A stretch of 64,000 nt of DNA, taken from contig CM037869.1 in NCBI GenBank assembly GCA_021292105.1, positions 1,258,001 through 1,322,000 on the forward strand, written 5' to 3'. The DNA comes from Anadara kagoshimensis. Taxonomy: Eukaryota; Mollusca; Bivalvia; Arcoida; Arcidae. Shown here in pieces: positions 47,789-54,125 of this stretch (position 1 is the first letter of the stretch; the number at the start of each line of letters is the position of its first letter). A program made the translations under genes and the position numbers. A model generated the notes under the pieces. It ran no database searches. It was given only the letters and a program-made list of their open reading frames with translations, and was not told the DNA's origin.

Positions 47789-50700
47789 GTGTTTAGCCTG
47801 AATTGTGGGAGGTATTTTAAAGCAGTCACGTTGTGCAGGTTTTGTTTTGAACGCAGCACGTTGCAGTGGATCTAGATTATTACCGATGACGGAGATGAAA
47901 CATTCCAATTGTCGATTTTATTACTCCGGAAGTGTTCTCCACCGGCGTAACTAGAATTGTACCATACATCTTCAAACCCTAACTGACTGTGGCTGGTATG
48001 GTAAACCAGAGCCTCCCAACTTCCGCCTACAAAATATAACAAGTCAACCACATAAATACTGGGCTATGTTCAAATCAAATTCCAAAAGTCACCCACAAAC
48101 ATATTGCTCCTTGTCCATTGCAAACATAACGGTCTATGTCCAAATCACCATTTTAAAAGTCAATCATAAACAAGCTGGTCTATCCTAATCACAATACCAA
48201 ATGTTGGCAAAACTCAAACACAAACATACCTTTCCATGTACAAATCGAAATCCCGAAAGTAAACCACAAACATATTGCTCCTTGTCCAAAAAGTCAACCA
48301 TAAACTTACCGATCCATGTCCAAATCACAATACCAAAACTCAAACACAAACATACCGTTCCACGTACAAATCACAATACTAAACTCAAACACAAACATAC
48401 CGTTCCACGTACAAATCACAATACTAAACTCAAACACAAACATACCGTTCCACGTACAAATCACAATACCAAAACTCAAACACAAACATACCGTTCCACG
48501 TACAAATCACAATACTAAACTCAAACACAAACATACCGATCAATGTCCAAATCAAAATCACAAAAGTCAACCACAAATATACTGGTCTTTTAGTCTAAAT
48601 CACAATCCCAAAAGCAAAGTAAAAACTTCGAAAAATGGCATATTTAGTTCAACACATGAACTTTCACTTTTTTAAGTGAGGTCGGGTGCCCCGGAAGGAT
48701 TGGCGCGTCCTTTAAATGTGCAGATCAATGAATAACTGACAAACAAGTTGTCGTTAAGTTAGCTGTAAAGAGGCCGAAATGTGTTAAAAAGAGGCGCTCT
48801 ATATTATCAAATTTGTTCTTGAAGACTCAAACACTTCGGAACCCCTCCAAAGTAGAACAAAATCCAGTCGTGATGATCGGATGAAAGTAGTATAACGTTA
48901 AGAATATTTCACTTATATCTAGACGTCACCAGCTATAGGTGAAGTGACAGACATTGCGATATTTGCATTGCGCTAGGGGCAATGTGTTAGGGGTTGTGGG
49001 ACCCCTATATGTAGTAATTACCACAAATGTAGTAACGGTCACAAATGTAATAAAATTGTGTCACATATGTAGTAACGAACCACAAATGTAGTAAGGTTTG
49101 TCACATATGTGGAAGCGCGTGGCCTAGTGGTTAAGGCGTTGTACTCATGATTCGAAGGCCGTGGGTTCGATCCCTGGACCGGGCGATGTGTTGTGTCCTT
49201 GAGCAAGACACTTAATTTCACGTTGTTCCAGTTCACTCAGCTGAAAAATAAATGAGTACCAGCAAAATCCTGGGGGTTAACCCTGCGATGGACCGGCGTC
49301 CCATTCAGGGGAGAGTCTTGTACTCTCAGTCGCTTAACGCCACAGAAACCGGGATAAGCTCCGGCCTGATGGGCCTAATGGCTCGGGACAGACTTTAACT
49401 TTAACTTTTTTTTGTCACATATGTAGTAAATGTTGGTCACAAATGTAGCAAAATTTTACCACAAATGTAGCAACAAAATTTTACCACAAATTTTCCACAA
49501 ATGTAGTAAAATTTAAAAAATGATAAAATATTTTTTTTCAAAATTGGTAATATCTAGGCTAGTGTTAATTAATGACAAGCACTGGTGTCTCTGTCAGGTA
49601 ATTTAAGGTATATCTGTCGGGTAATTTAAGGAATGGAACCCCAAACCCATATTATGCCTCGGTTTCAACCATGTTTAGCCAGAGTCAAATGCAAGTCGAT
49701 TTTTAAGTTCTAAGCTACTCATAACGATGTGGAATGACACGGTTCATGTTCATGTTAACAGTCATTTTCAGCTCTGACAAGGCTACTACAAGGATGTCCC
49801 GAGATGAATTTCACGTCCCCAGTACATTTATTAGTCGCCGCTTCGAAGAGATTTTTTTGGTCATACCCCAATCTTTGACGGGTTGAGTTCTCTTTATTTG
49901 TTATGGTTTGTTTGTTATTCCACTTCCAGGAAGGTTCGTAGGTTCTCAACCCGGGCAGGGTCTGACCAAGACTTAATAATGGTATTTTAAAATGAAAGCC
50001 ATTAGGGTAATTTGGAAAAGACCCTAAAACCAGGTGTGCCGCGTTAAGAACCCTAGCACATTCCATTGCACTCCATGGGTAAAACTTTCTGCCACTTTGC
50101 ATATAGCTGGTGAAGCCTTGATATAAGTAAAACATTTATTCAATTAACGGATCGATACTCCTGCAAATTACATGACGTCGGATCGACATTGAGATTTGTA
50201 TATTTATCAAGTCTTAAAAACGTGTAACTTTTGTACAAATCAAAATAGACAGTTTGTAGTGCTTCAATTAATCATAAAATGCATTCAAAAATGGTATTTT
50301 TGTCATGTACCATTTTTTGAATTTAATCATAAAATACATTCAAAAAATGGTATATGACAATAATATCATTTTTGAATGCATTTTATGATTAAATTCAAAA
50401 ATGGTATATGACAGAGTGATCAGATGACTTCGTGTGCGCGTGTTGGTGGGGTGAAGGGGGGGGGGGGGCTTATAACTAGACAATAACAAAATACAAAATA
50501 AAAAATTCTGATAATGGCTAAAGTATGAGAACCATCACTTAAAACCCACCCATAGCAATGCAAATTAAAAAATAATAAGCTAAGAATTAAGAAACAAAAT
50601 AAAACAATCTGAGTTTTTTAAAACTTCCGTTTAATTTAAACCGCAGACAAAAAAGAAAACCTTAAAGAAGTACCAAACTATGATCTCTTTCTAGCGGATT

Positions 50701-51099
50701 GGGTACGCAACTAGCCTGCGAGAAGTGCACTTAAACACTAAGCAGGGTACAAAAGTTGAGAGTTGATAAATGGTGTTTAACGTCCCAGTCAAAAATATTT
50801 CACTTATATCGAGACGTCGCCAGCTATAGACGAAGGTGCAGAAATTTTGCATGTGCGTTGCGCTGATGGCATTATACAGCAGGGTGTTTAGCGTGCCAAG
50901 CCCACCGTGACACGGGACCTCGTTTTTTTAAGTTCCCATCCGAAAGAACCGTGACTTTTATCCGTAATGCCGAGTGCTTTGCGAAGAACAAGATACACCA
51001 TATATGATTACAGACGTTCTATTTTACAGACTAACACATCTTATAAAATGCAGTTCATATACTTCAATAACGATATTTACCAAGTATTGTAAATGCAAC

Positions 51100-51158
<59 letters not shown>

Positions 51159-53191
51159 TCATAAAAATCAGCAAATATTACAAAAACCTTTGTGAGGTTG
51201 CTCCCACATATTGAACAAAATCAAGTGTAGTCATCGTAAAAACATAAATTTCAGCGAAGCAAAATGAAACTTGAACTTGATCTGTAAGACATTATGGTAG
51301 ACCTACATGCCAAATCAGTTCAATATGTGCAAGCTATTACGAAAAAACTGCAGAAAACTGTTACTAGTATTTCAATCAAATTATCAAAGACAATTGCAAA
51401 GGATCGGATTCGTAGTAAAACAAAACGTTAACTTGATCTACAACTCATTGTGGTTGACTCCCATTTAAAAACTCTAGTATCTGAAAGTGTTTAGGAAACA
51501 ATGCGGAAAACTTATAATTGACTGGGACCGACCAACAGCATTATACTTCCTACATCTTAAGTGTCATGGAGTTTAATAATAAATACATGTACCCTACTAA
51601 AATCTGCCAAAATACAGAAAAACCAGAAATTTAAGTTTAAAAACTGGATTTTACATGTACTTTACAAACCGAAGTATAATGAAAATAAGAGACCAATTGG
51701 CATTATCGCTCATCGCATTATACAAAACATAGCCCTTACAAGGATTATCAGATACTAGTAGTTATTTATTACATTTATATCTGAATTACTATTACAGGTT
51801 ATGCTAATCATTTTGTAATGTGCCGATTTATGCGACACTAATTGTTTTCAAGTAAATAGAAAAAAAAACCTTGCAAAATTAACAATTAATACATATATTT
51901 TCTTTGGCATTTAATAAAGTCACTTATATCGGAATCAGAGCCATTTTTATCGATATAGAATTCCCTTCTATCGGGTTAAAAGTCACTTCTAACGCGTTAA
52001 AAGTCACTTCTATCGGAACAACAGTCGCTTCTATCAGGTAAGAACGTACCTTAAATGTTGGTTTCTAACGTTCAGATTTCGAAATTTTTGTTACTACATA
52101 TAGCGGTTTTCATTTACTACATTTGTGGTAACAAAAATTGTTACTACATTTGTGGTAACGGTCGTTCCTACATTTGTGGTTCGTTACTACATATGTGACA
52201 CAATTTAATTACATTTGTGACCGTTACTACATTTGTGGTAGTTACTACATAGAGGGGTCCCACAGGGGTTCTTCAACGCGCCCCGCCTGCTGTAAAACAG
52301 GGCTCTTCCGAAAGACCCTGTGACCCGGTGACTTTCATTTCTAGAGTCCGAGTCACTGACCCGGTGACTTTCATTTCTAAAGTCCGAGTGCTTGGCAAAA
52401 GAACAATTACAGTCAATTTCCAAGTCTTTGTCGGACACCGGTCGGTGTTCGAATCCACGATCCCAGCCCGCCCCACCCCCACCCCCTCCTCCTATACACA
52501 GAGAGTACACTACTCAGCTACGGTAAAGGGGAATCTCTGTCTCTTCGAAATATTTCTGTATTGTCGAACACTTCCATTTTGAACTTAATACAAAAAGTAT
52601 AAACAATCTTAGTAAGGAAAAGATCTAGTGCCGGGTAAAAACACAAAATCGTAACTAAATGTAAAAATGCGTTTGATTTAATTTGTTAAGTTAATTAATC
52701 CAAGTACGAAAACCAATTTGTAAGCTAAAACTAAATGAAATGACAAGTAAGTAAAAAAAAATAAAATAAAACTATATGTTAGCTGACACTAGATTGTAGT
52801 TCTCAATTTTTATTCCTTTCCAAAATATAATTGAAATGAAAATAGGTTAAAATAAATAACAATTAAAAATTAATATAAATTAAAGGATTTGAAAAAATAA
52901 AAATAGTTGTAAAAACAGTGACAATGTATCAAATGAAAATCACAATTATACACGTTGATGAAGGGAGTGAAATGGTCATCATGACATCCAATATGACAAT
53001 AGGAATAAATAAAAGGAGAAAATATGTAATTTTAATAACAACAAATCTAAACAATTGACAATATACGTCTTAAAGTTGACGAGTTTTCCACTAAAAGCAA
53101 AAGAAATAATTTCAAAAAATATATCTATGAAATGCTACTCACCATTCGTAAGTTTTAACAAGAGGTAAAGTATAACCCCAAACTGTATCAT
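23094..53191 (-). CDS. Seven-exon gene for a mucin-like single-pass surface protein (reconstructed)
   Basis: I join exons 53191-53143, 48026-47884, 46887-46742, 41191-41040, 40278-40183, 25397-25350 and 23869-23094. Each has AG/GT borders and the phases agree throughout (1,0,2,1,1,1). The total is 1410 nt, giving 469 residues. Predicted order: signal peptide (about 1-17), a globular ectodomain to about 211 with N-glycosylation sites, a Thr/Ser/Glu-rich stalk (213-371), a CxCxC motif (Cys 373, 375, 377), a conserved-looking juxtamembrane segment, one membrane span (about 435-454) and a short tail. This suits a type I cell-surface or shed receptor. From memory, several bivalve surface proteins end in a similar Thr-rich, CxCxC and membrane module; that is recollection, not a search. 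The weakest points are the 40183 donor and the 48-nt sixth exon. Confidence 0.55.
23940..24240. repeat. Degenerate 'aaccaaggcaac' repeat region
   Basis: ctgaaaccaaggcaacgtga-type units recur about every 28-35 bp between 23958 and 24075. The open frames on both strands over this region have no splice or composition support and are treated as chance. Confidence 0.5.
24244..25320 (+). repeat. Segmental tandem duplication headed by the dispersed repeat
   Basis: Copy 1 (about 24244-24860) and copy 2 (about 24865-25316) share acacacgtg.cgggtgtagc, the caggaggtgctta block, then gatcatataagtcttattag, ttctagagaagttcaggg, tcttgactagt, and acacaaggtgacttatcaac in the same order. Copy 1 also has an internal triplication of about 52 bp (cagtgtttcataaagtatcc at 24458, 24511, 24563) that copy 2 lacks. 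A third, partial copy of the head is at 25525-25720. Confidence 0.8.
25350..25397 (-). CDS. Putative sixth exon (48 nt)
   Basis: Bordered by acceptor TTTATTTCAG| and donor TTACG|GTAAGA. Read in phase 1 it encodes WPLIIVPHLKVRAYY and hands one base to the last exon, restoring a Glu codon. One other frame is also open, so the support is phase agreement plus good splice signals. It is separated from the previous predicted exon by a 14.8-kb intron that contains the satellite. Confidence 0.4.
25525..25720 (+). mobile_element. Dispersed repeat, 'caggaggtgctta' family, third local copy
   Basis: ttacacacgtggcgggtgta, gtagctagctaaactggagg, ttccggagcacccgacctca and gcttctggattgtgattcg are all present in family order. 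It begins shortly after atgttcctttcttacaattt, a flank shared with the 24865 copy. Confidence 0.75.
25721..26130. other. Non-coding stretch
   Basis: A minus-strand donor-like ATGATG|GTAAGT sits at about 25933-25940 but has no convincing exon body. Nothing else is recognised. Confidence 0.35.
26130..26390. repeat. 45-bp minisatellite, about 5.5 copies
   Basis: gagacattgaaatccatacg plus ccgatgttaagaccctctacaacct repeats every 45 bp. One unit lost about 17 bp near 26225. The minus-strand open frame with 15-residue repeats (VVECLNIGVWISMSQ) is a consequence of the 45-bp period. Confidence 0.9.
26890..27350 (-). pseudogene. LINE reverse-transcriptase C-terminal remnant (zf-RVT)
   Basis: Read on the minus strand, 27089-26907 encodes LYETELCTFCSETKETVTHL and then FIECSCVKSIWYQLLE. 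This is the CxFC...ET..HLF..C....W pattern of the zinc-binding tail (zf-RVT) of non-LTR retrotransposon ORF2. Upstream in the same frame, broken by stops, are FYRLFINKIYQKPNSQERWR and then TDEHWNYIYIIPFRITEDTK, which resembles the L1/Tx1-type region before the finger. At least two in-frame stops make it dead. Clade assignment is tentative. Confidence 0.8.
27360..27848. other. Non-coding stretch before the satellite
   Basis: AT-rich, with no feature recognised. The satellite starts abruptly at 27849 after acatgttaacatt. Confidence 0.4.
27849..39405. repeat. 73-bp satellite array, about 158 copies (11.5 kb)
   Basis: The unit gtgtgtggttgtatgttaca, gagaagtctatcttgtagtt, acactgataactgctaggga, cgtctacttacca is repeated head to tail with almost no length change. 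A few sites toggle between two states (gtct/gact; ttac/taac/tcac; tagg/tagt; gtgtgg/gtgtag). Blocks of units recur: an 8-unit (584-bp) block at 34668-35251 is followed by the same state pattern at 35252-35835, and a 12-unit pattern at 31228-32100 matches 34522-36000. An unrelated insertion of about 30 bp lies near 28933. The last unit (39330-39405) is strongly diverged. On the minus strand each unit reads CACTG|GTAAGTAGACG. The array lies in the predicted fifth intron of the mucin-like gene. Short open frames inside it are artefacts. Confidence 0.97.
39594..39740 (+). repeat. (AAT)n microsatellites, two blocks
   Basis: aataataat runs at 39598-39618 and 39692-39740, separated by two copies of gaaatagaatttgaaaaa-type sequence. 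They give Ile-rich frames on the minus strand that are not genes. Confidence 0.9.
39755..39887. mobile_element. Foldback element with 60-bp arms ('gtgcgcacgag')
   Basis: ttactggagacgagaagggt at the left is inverted at the right (cttctcgtcttccgtaa). Internal stems aaaaataaaaaatataac and gcgcacgagatactaacttgt pair with their reverse complements around a 4-base centre. The whole segment would fold into one long hairpin. Confidence 0.8.
39916..40166. mobile_element. MITE, short member of the 9967-10579 family (251 bp)
   Basis: The ends caggcaaacaacattgacct and aggtcaatgttgtttaccta are inverted copies flanked by TA. Internal gacctttaatttaaatat and cttcatataggaggatcc (reverse strand) match the two different subterminal arms of the larger copy. 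It lies 17 bp from the predicted donor at 40183. Confidence 0.8.
40183..40278 (-). CDS. Fifth exon of the mucin-like gene
   Basis: Acceptor AATATTTTCAG| at 40279. The reading frame continues from the preceding exon (Asp codon split 1/2) through TYNFGLETVLYKEDSVQSLF. Two donors are possible. CTACAT|GTGAGT at 40199 is stronger but leaves phase 0. CCATG|GTAAAT at 40183 leaves phase 1 and fits the next exon. I chose the latter for phase; both may be used. A MITE ends only 17 bp downstream. Confidence 0.55.
40325..40425 (+). mobile_element. Decayed dispersed repeat ('caggaggtgctta' family)
   Basis: ttcttccggagcatccggcc, cttactttccagg and caaagtttttactttcc keep the family order with many changes. 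Confidence 0.5.
40426..41030. other. Intronic stretch with repeat fragments
   Basis: aacctgtctatacagacaaa and tttatagacaggtggttctt (40645-40705) are fragments of the cctataaaggccacc MITE family. ccgtgagccacaagctcac (about 40857-40876) is the inverted end seen at about 61287 in the hairpin-headed element. The 85-codon frame at 40430 has no support. Confidence 0.5.
41040..41191 (-). CDS. Fourth exon of the mucin-like gene
   Basis: A textbook exon with acceptor TATTTTTTCAG|G and donor AATAGTG|GTAAGT. It encodes 50 residues, including KGEVLFISNYSPGQPV and VWFAHLYTTQYGYVTVM, rich in Tyr, Val and Thr like a beta-sandwich extracellular fold. It completes the Arg codon left by the third exon. A run of 34 G on the sense strand sits about 98 nt upstream of its 3' splice site. 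Confidence 0.75.
41289..41322 (+). repeat. Run of 34 C
   Basis: An uninterrupted C tract on the plus strand (G on the sense strand of the surrounding gene) lies 98 bp upstream of an exon's 3' splice site. Length in the assembly may be unreliable. Confidence 0.9.
41735..41850 (+). mobile_element. Decayed dispersed repeat ('caggaggtgctta' family)
   Basis: aggatatgctagatgaacac, ccggtctcactttcctgg and gttttcaaagaagatttgc follow the family order loosely. Confidence 0.45.
42101..42218. mobile_element. Paired hairpin MITE (atataccatttttt family)
   Basis: tgtcatataccattttttga, aatttaatcataaaatacat and caaaaaatggtatatgaca make the first palindrome. After caatagac a second begins, ending aaatggtatatgaca at 42218. 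It is nearly identical to the pair at 50268-50413 but differs between its two halves. Confidence 0.85.
42436..42590. mobile_element. Fragment of the 'cctataaaggccacc' family with 'gccgagctatccgcctatagg' end
   Basis: tacagtcaattttgtatata, gggccatcaaagggaatcag and cgcctatatacaggttcgaa, followed by aaaacgccgagctatccgcc and tataggattc. The latter is inverted at 44046-44075 (ttcctataggcggatagctc, ggcgttttggga). The two copies therefore face each other about 1.45 kb apart. Confidence 0.65.
42600..44040. other. Intronic stretch between inverted MITE fragments
   Basis: Apart from the doubtful frame at 43114, I see no recognisable feature. The interval is less AT-rich between 43000 and 43900 than its surroundings. 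Confidence 0.35.
43114..43455 (+). CDS. Unrecognised 113-codon open frame, doubtful
   Basis: This is the longest non-repetitive open frame of mixed composition in the intron of the mucin-like gene (opposite strand). The peptide includes FVRQGIFVPSGVRI and ends DLSDDDIIL. I recognise no domain, signal or membrane segment. It lies between two inverted copies of a MITE-family fragment (42436-42590 and 44046-44150), so it could be cargo of a composite element. It may equally be chance. Confidence 0.2.
   Translation: MYRPTHFEVRQINCHLLYFQRKSFAMKLAPIQARTDIFVRQGIFVPSGVRISRQNIKPSVIFDASKMKKVSSSLHTTEITELLNNLQIRIFYSKSKEIYFDYTNDLSDDDIIL
44046..44350. mobile_element. Two adjacent 'cctataaaggccacc' family copies
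   Basis: 44046-44150 carries actggcctttaaaagcaggt and ccttatatacaggtt, with gcaggttcgactgca at its edge. From 44188, ctccaacctgccttaaaggc, ccacctgcctataaaggcca and ggatagtctttatagaccgg repeat the layout of the intact element at 11231. Confidence 0.65.
44479..44553 (+). repeat. (GT)n(GA)n compound microsatellite
   Basis: About seven GT followed by about thirty GA dinucleotides. Arg-Glu frames over it are artefacts. Confidence 0.97.
44560..46735. other. AT-rich intron of the mucin-like gene
   Basis: No exon is supported here. It contains the (CT)n tract at 45687 and a 60-bp MITE half at about 46466-46497 (aattcaaaatcagcacgtga). Confidence 0.4.
45687..45725 (+). repeat. (CT)n microsatellite
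   Basis: About nineteen perfect TC dinucleotides. Confidence 0.97.
46742..46887 (-). CDS. Third exon of the mucin-like gene
   Basis: Acceptor GTTTATTCAG| and donor CTACTAAG|GTATGA enclose 48 codons plus two bases. The peptide contains GPYSSGYGGYLMLKYLE and TSSWLTTERIRDG. It starts in phase 0, matching the second exon, and leaves in phase 2, matching the fourth. There is no stop in frame. Confidence 0.7.
47035..47150 (-). mobile_element. Fragment of the dispersed repeat tail
   Basis: aaacataccagtccatgtcc, aaatggcaaacacaaacgg and taaaaacctaatttaaag resemble the tail of the caggaggtgctta family in minus orientation. Confidence 0.5.
47237..47790 (+). repeat. (ATC)n then (TTA)n microsatellite complex, 550 bp
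   Basis: Long atc runs interrupted by atgacatcat and atgacgtcat, then about 80 bp of tta. It fills most of the predicted second intron (46888-47883). Ser-rich and His-rich frames over it are not genes. Confidence 0.97.
47884..48026 (-). CDS. Second exon of the mucin-like gene
   Basis: Acceptor ATATTTTGTAG| and donor TCATCG|GTAATA enclose 143 nt. The peptide begins GSWEALVYHTSHSQLG, continues FEDVWYNSSYAGG and ends NWNVSSPSS. It has two N-glycosylation sequons (NSS, NVS). A TAG lies just past the donor in the same frame, as expected for an intron. The motif W-x-x-LVYHTS resembles the start of an ectodomain I have seen in molluscan secreted proteins, but I cannot name it. Confidence 0.7.
48030..48715 (-). 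mobile_element. Dispersed repeat with expanded minisatellite tail
   Basis: The right end carries the family head in reverse (gaactttcacttttttaagt, aggtcgggtgccccggaag). To its left are ten or more tandem units of about 46 bp, each with caaacataccgttccacgta and caaatcacaataccaaaact. The most regular ones lie at 48330-48540. In other family copies the tail exists as one unit (caaacatgccagtccatgtc at 56205), so this copy has amplified its own tail. Confidence 0.75.
48895..48995 (-). mobile_element. Left half of a SINE split by a 3.27-kb insertion
   Basis: ttcacttatatctagacgtc and accagctataggtgaagtg match the core of the SINEs at 5785 and 50770. The copy stops at ttaggggtt, where the inverted-repeat element begins, and resumes at 52264. 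Confidence 0.75.
49105..49410 (+). mobile_element. Well-preserved tRNA-derived SINE, nested in the left arm
   Basis: Head: agcgcgtggcctagtggtta (A box) and ccgtgggttcgatccctgga (B box), correctly spaced. The body has gtgtccttgagcaagacact, ctgcgatggaccggcgtccc, ctctcagtcgcttaacgcca and aaccgggataagctccggcc, ending ctttaactttaac before a T-rich run. Body motifs of this kind look like the widely shared central domains of metazoan SINEs. It interrupts the cacatatgt motif array, with gtcacatatgt on both sides. Unlike the other SINEs here, it looks nearly intact. Confidence 0.85.
49925..50090 (+). mobile_element. SINE fragment related to the 8225 copy
   Basis: cgtaggttctcaacccggg (B-box-like) followed by gtctgaccaagacttaataa and gccattagggtaatttggaa. 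The gtctgaccaagactt segment is shared with the minus-strand SINE at 8225. The 126-codon minus frame across it is not supported as a gene. Confidence 0.5.
50268..50413. mobile_element. Paired hairpin MITE (atataccatttttt family)
   Basis: One and a half to two palindromes: tgtcatgtaccattttttga to caaaaaatggtatatgaca, then atcatttttgaatgcatttt to aaaaatggtatatgacag. A further half unit precedes them. Confidence 0.8.
50456..50468 (+). repeat. Run of 13 G
   Basis: G tract following tggtggggtgaa. Confidence 0.85.
50770..50990 (-). mobile_element. SINE body copy inside the 3.27-kb element
   Basis: gtttaacgtcccagtcaaaa, ttatatcgagacgtcgccag, ctatagacgaaggtgcag, ccaccgtgacacgggacctc, ttcccatccgaaagaaccgt and atgccgagtgctttgcgaag. 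This is the best-preserved body of the family split at 48895/52264. The tRNA head expected on its right is missing. Confidence 0.7.
51097..51158 (+). repeat. (GA)n microsatellite
   Basis: gagaga tract with small ggag interruptions. The Arg-Glu frame over it is an artefact. Confidence 0.95.
51240..51530. repeat. Diverged duplicate of about 140 bp
   Basis: aaacttgaacttgatctgta / attatggtagacctac and aacgttaacttgatctacaa / cattgtggttgactccc are two related units in the same order, each followed by a gcagaaaact / gcggaaaact motif. Confidence 0.55.
51930..52050 (+). repeat. Short 'aaaagtcacttctatcgg' repeats
   Basis: About five imperfect copies of a 20-bp motif lie just inside the right arm of the 3.27-kb element. 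Confidence 0.7.
52264..52530 (-). mobile_element. Right half of the split SINE, with tRNA-like head
   Basis: It resumes with aggggttcttcaacgcgccc, then ttccgaaagaccctgtgac. An internal 37-bp duplication (gtgacccggtgactttcatt twice) and ccgagtgcttggcaaaagaa follow. At the right, gtgttcgaatccacgatccc and actactcagctacggt look like B- and A-box regions of a minus-strand tRNA head. With 48895-48995 it makes one SINE. Confidence 0.65.
52531..53140. other. AT-rich part of the first intron
   Basis: No repeat or exon is recognised up to the donor at 53142. Confidence 0.4.
53143..53191 (-). CDS. First coding exon: signal peptide
   Basis: ATG at 53191-53189 opens a 16-codon stretch reading MIQFGVILYLLLKLTN plus one base. 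It ends at donor GAATG|GTGAGT. The hydrophobic core (FGVILYLLL) suits a signal peptide. The phase (one base left) is exactly what the second exon at 48026 needs, and cleavage would fall near the junction Gly-Gly. The untranslated leader is short or spliced further upstream. A Py-rich minisatellite begins about 145 bp upstream of the ATG. Confidence 0.65.
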
Positions 53192-53334
53192 GGTATATAA
53201 GAATTAACTGTGTAATACATATATACATGTAATATAAGTCAAGTTAATATTGATGGAGTTTTGTATGGCGTTCTGTAACGGCCAAAATTTTCGATTTGAA
53301 CGCGAAGAAGCGATTGAGTAAAAACACGGCGAAG

Positions 53335-54125
53335 GAGTGATTGTGCCTCCCCTTCTTCGCCATCATATCTTTCCTCTTTTACGTCATCGTAACTTAGTGC
53401 CTTTCCTTTTTCGCCATCGTAACTTCCCTCTTTCGCCTTTACGTCATCGTAACTTTCACATCGTATTCTGCGCTTCATCATCACCGTATCTTCGCTCCTT
53501 TCGCCATCGCATTTTTCCTCCTTCCTTATTGTATCTTCGCTTCTTCGCCGTCGTATCTTCGCTCCTTCGCCATCGCAATAACCCTCCTTTCTTTCACTGT
53601 CGTATTTTCCCTCCTTCCCCATCGTATCTTCCCTCCTTCCCCCGTCGTATTTTCCCTCCTTCCCCGTCGTATTTTCCCTCCTTCACCGTCGTATTTTCCC
53701 TCCTTCACCGTCGTATTTTCACTCCTTCCCCGTCGCATTTTCCCTCCTTCCCCATCATATCTTCGTTCATTCGCCATCGTATTTTCACTCCTTCTCCCAT
53801 CGTATTTTCCCTTCTTTCAGATTCGTATCTTTGCTCCTTCCCCTTCGCATCTTCGCTCTTTTTGCAGTCGTATCTTCGTTCTTTCGTCATCGTATCTGCT
53901 CATTCGCCATCGTATTTTCACTCCTTCTCCCATCGTATTTTCCCTTCTTCCCCATGGTATCTTTGCTCCTTCCCCTTCGCATCTTCGTTCTTTTGCAGTC
54001 GTATCTTAGCTCCTTTGCCATCGTATCTTTGCTCATTCCCCTTCGCATCTTCGTTCTTTTTGTAGTCGTATCTTTGCGCCTTCGCCATCGTATCTTTGCT
54101 CTTTCGCCATCGGGTTTTCGTTGCT
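53335..54125. repeat. 22-bp minisatellite with strong strand skew, about 36 diverged copies
   Basis: The unit gtcgtattttccctccttcc repeats every 21-24 bp and is clearest at 53600-53760. The plus strand is almost free of G outside tcg, while the minus strand is purine-rich. Variants (ccatcgtatcttcgctcctt, catcttcgttcttttgcagt) form a longer pattern at 53810-54110. Frames of 60-240 codons appear on both strands and are artefacts. It starts about 145 bp upstream of the predicted signal-peptide exon at 53191. Confidence 0.92.

Larger units (their letters stand above)
48996..52263. mobile_element. 3.27-kb non-autonomous transposon with repeat-built inverted ends
   Basis: The ends are GTGGGACCCCTATATGTAGT and its near-perfect inverse ACTACATAGAGGGGTCCCAC. 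Each arm continues inward for 100-180 bp as alternating cacaaatgtagtaa / cacatatgtagtaa motifs (inverted on the right as ttactacatttgtggt). AGGGGTT at 48989-48995 and 52264-52270 is a 7-bp target duplication (8 bp with one mismatch). No transposase-like frame is present. Inside are a SINE, SINE fragments, a paired MITE, a GA microsatellite and tcacttctatcgg repeats. The 7-8 bp duplication would suit hAT-like elements, but the tips do not clearly say so. Confidence 0.8.

Noticed and set aside
47247-47859. Poly-Ser, poly-Ile and poly-Met/Asn proteins
   Set aside because: Products of the ATC/TTA microsatellites in an intron.
49105-49180. Functional tRNA gene
   Set aside because: A and B boxes are good, but the head continues into a SINE body without a proper acceptor-stem closure or terminator.
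49755-50135. 126-codon minus-strand gene
   Set aside because: The frame overlaps a SINE fragment and sits inside a transposon. There is no recognisable domain and the context is repeat-derived.
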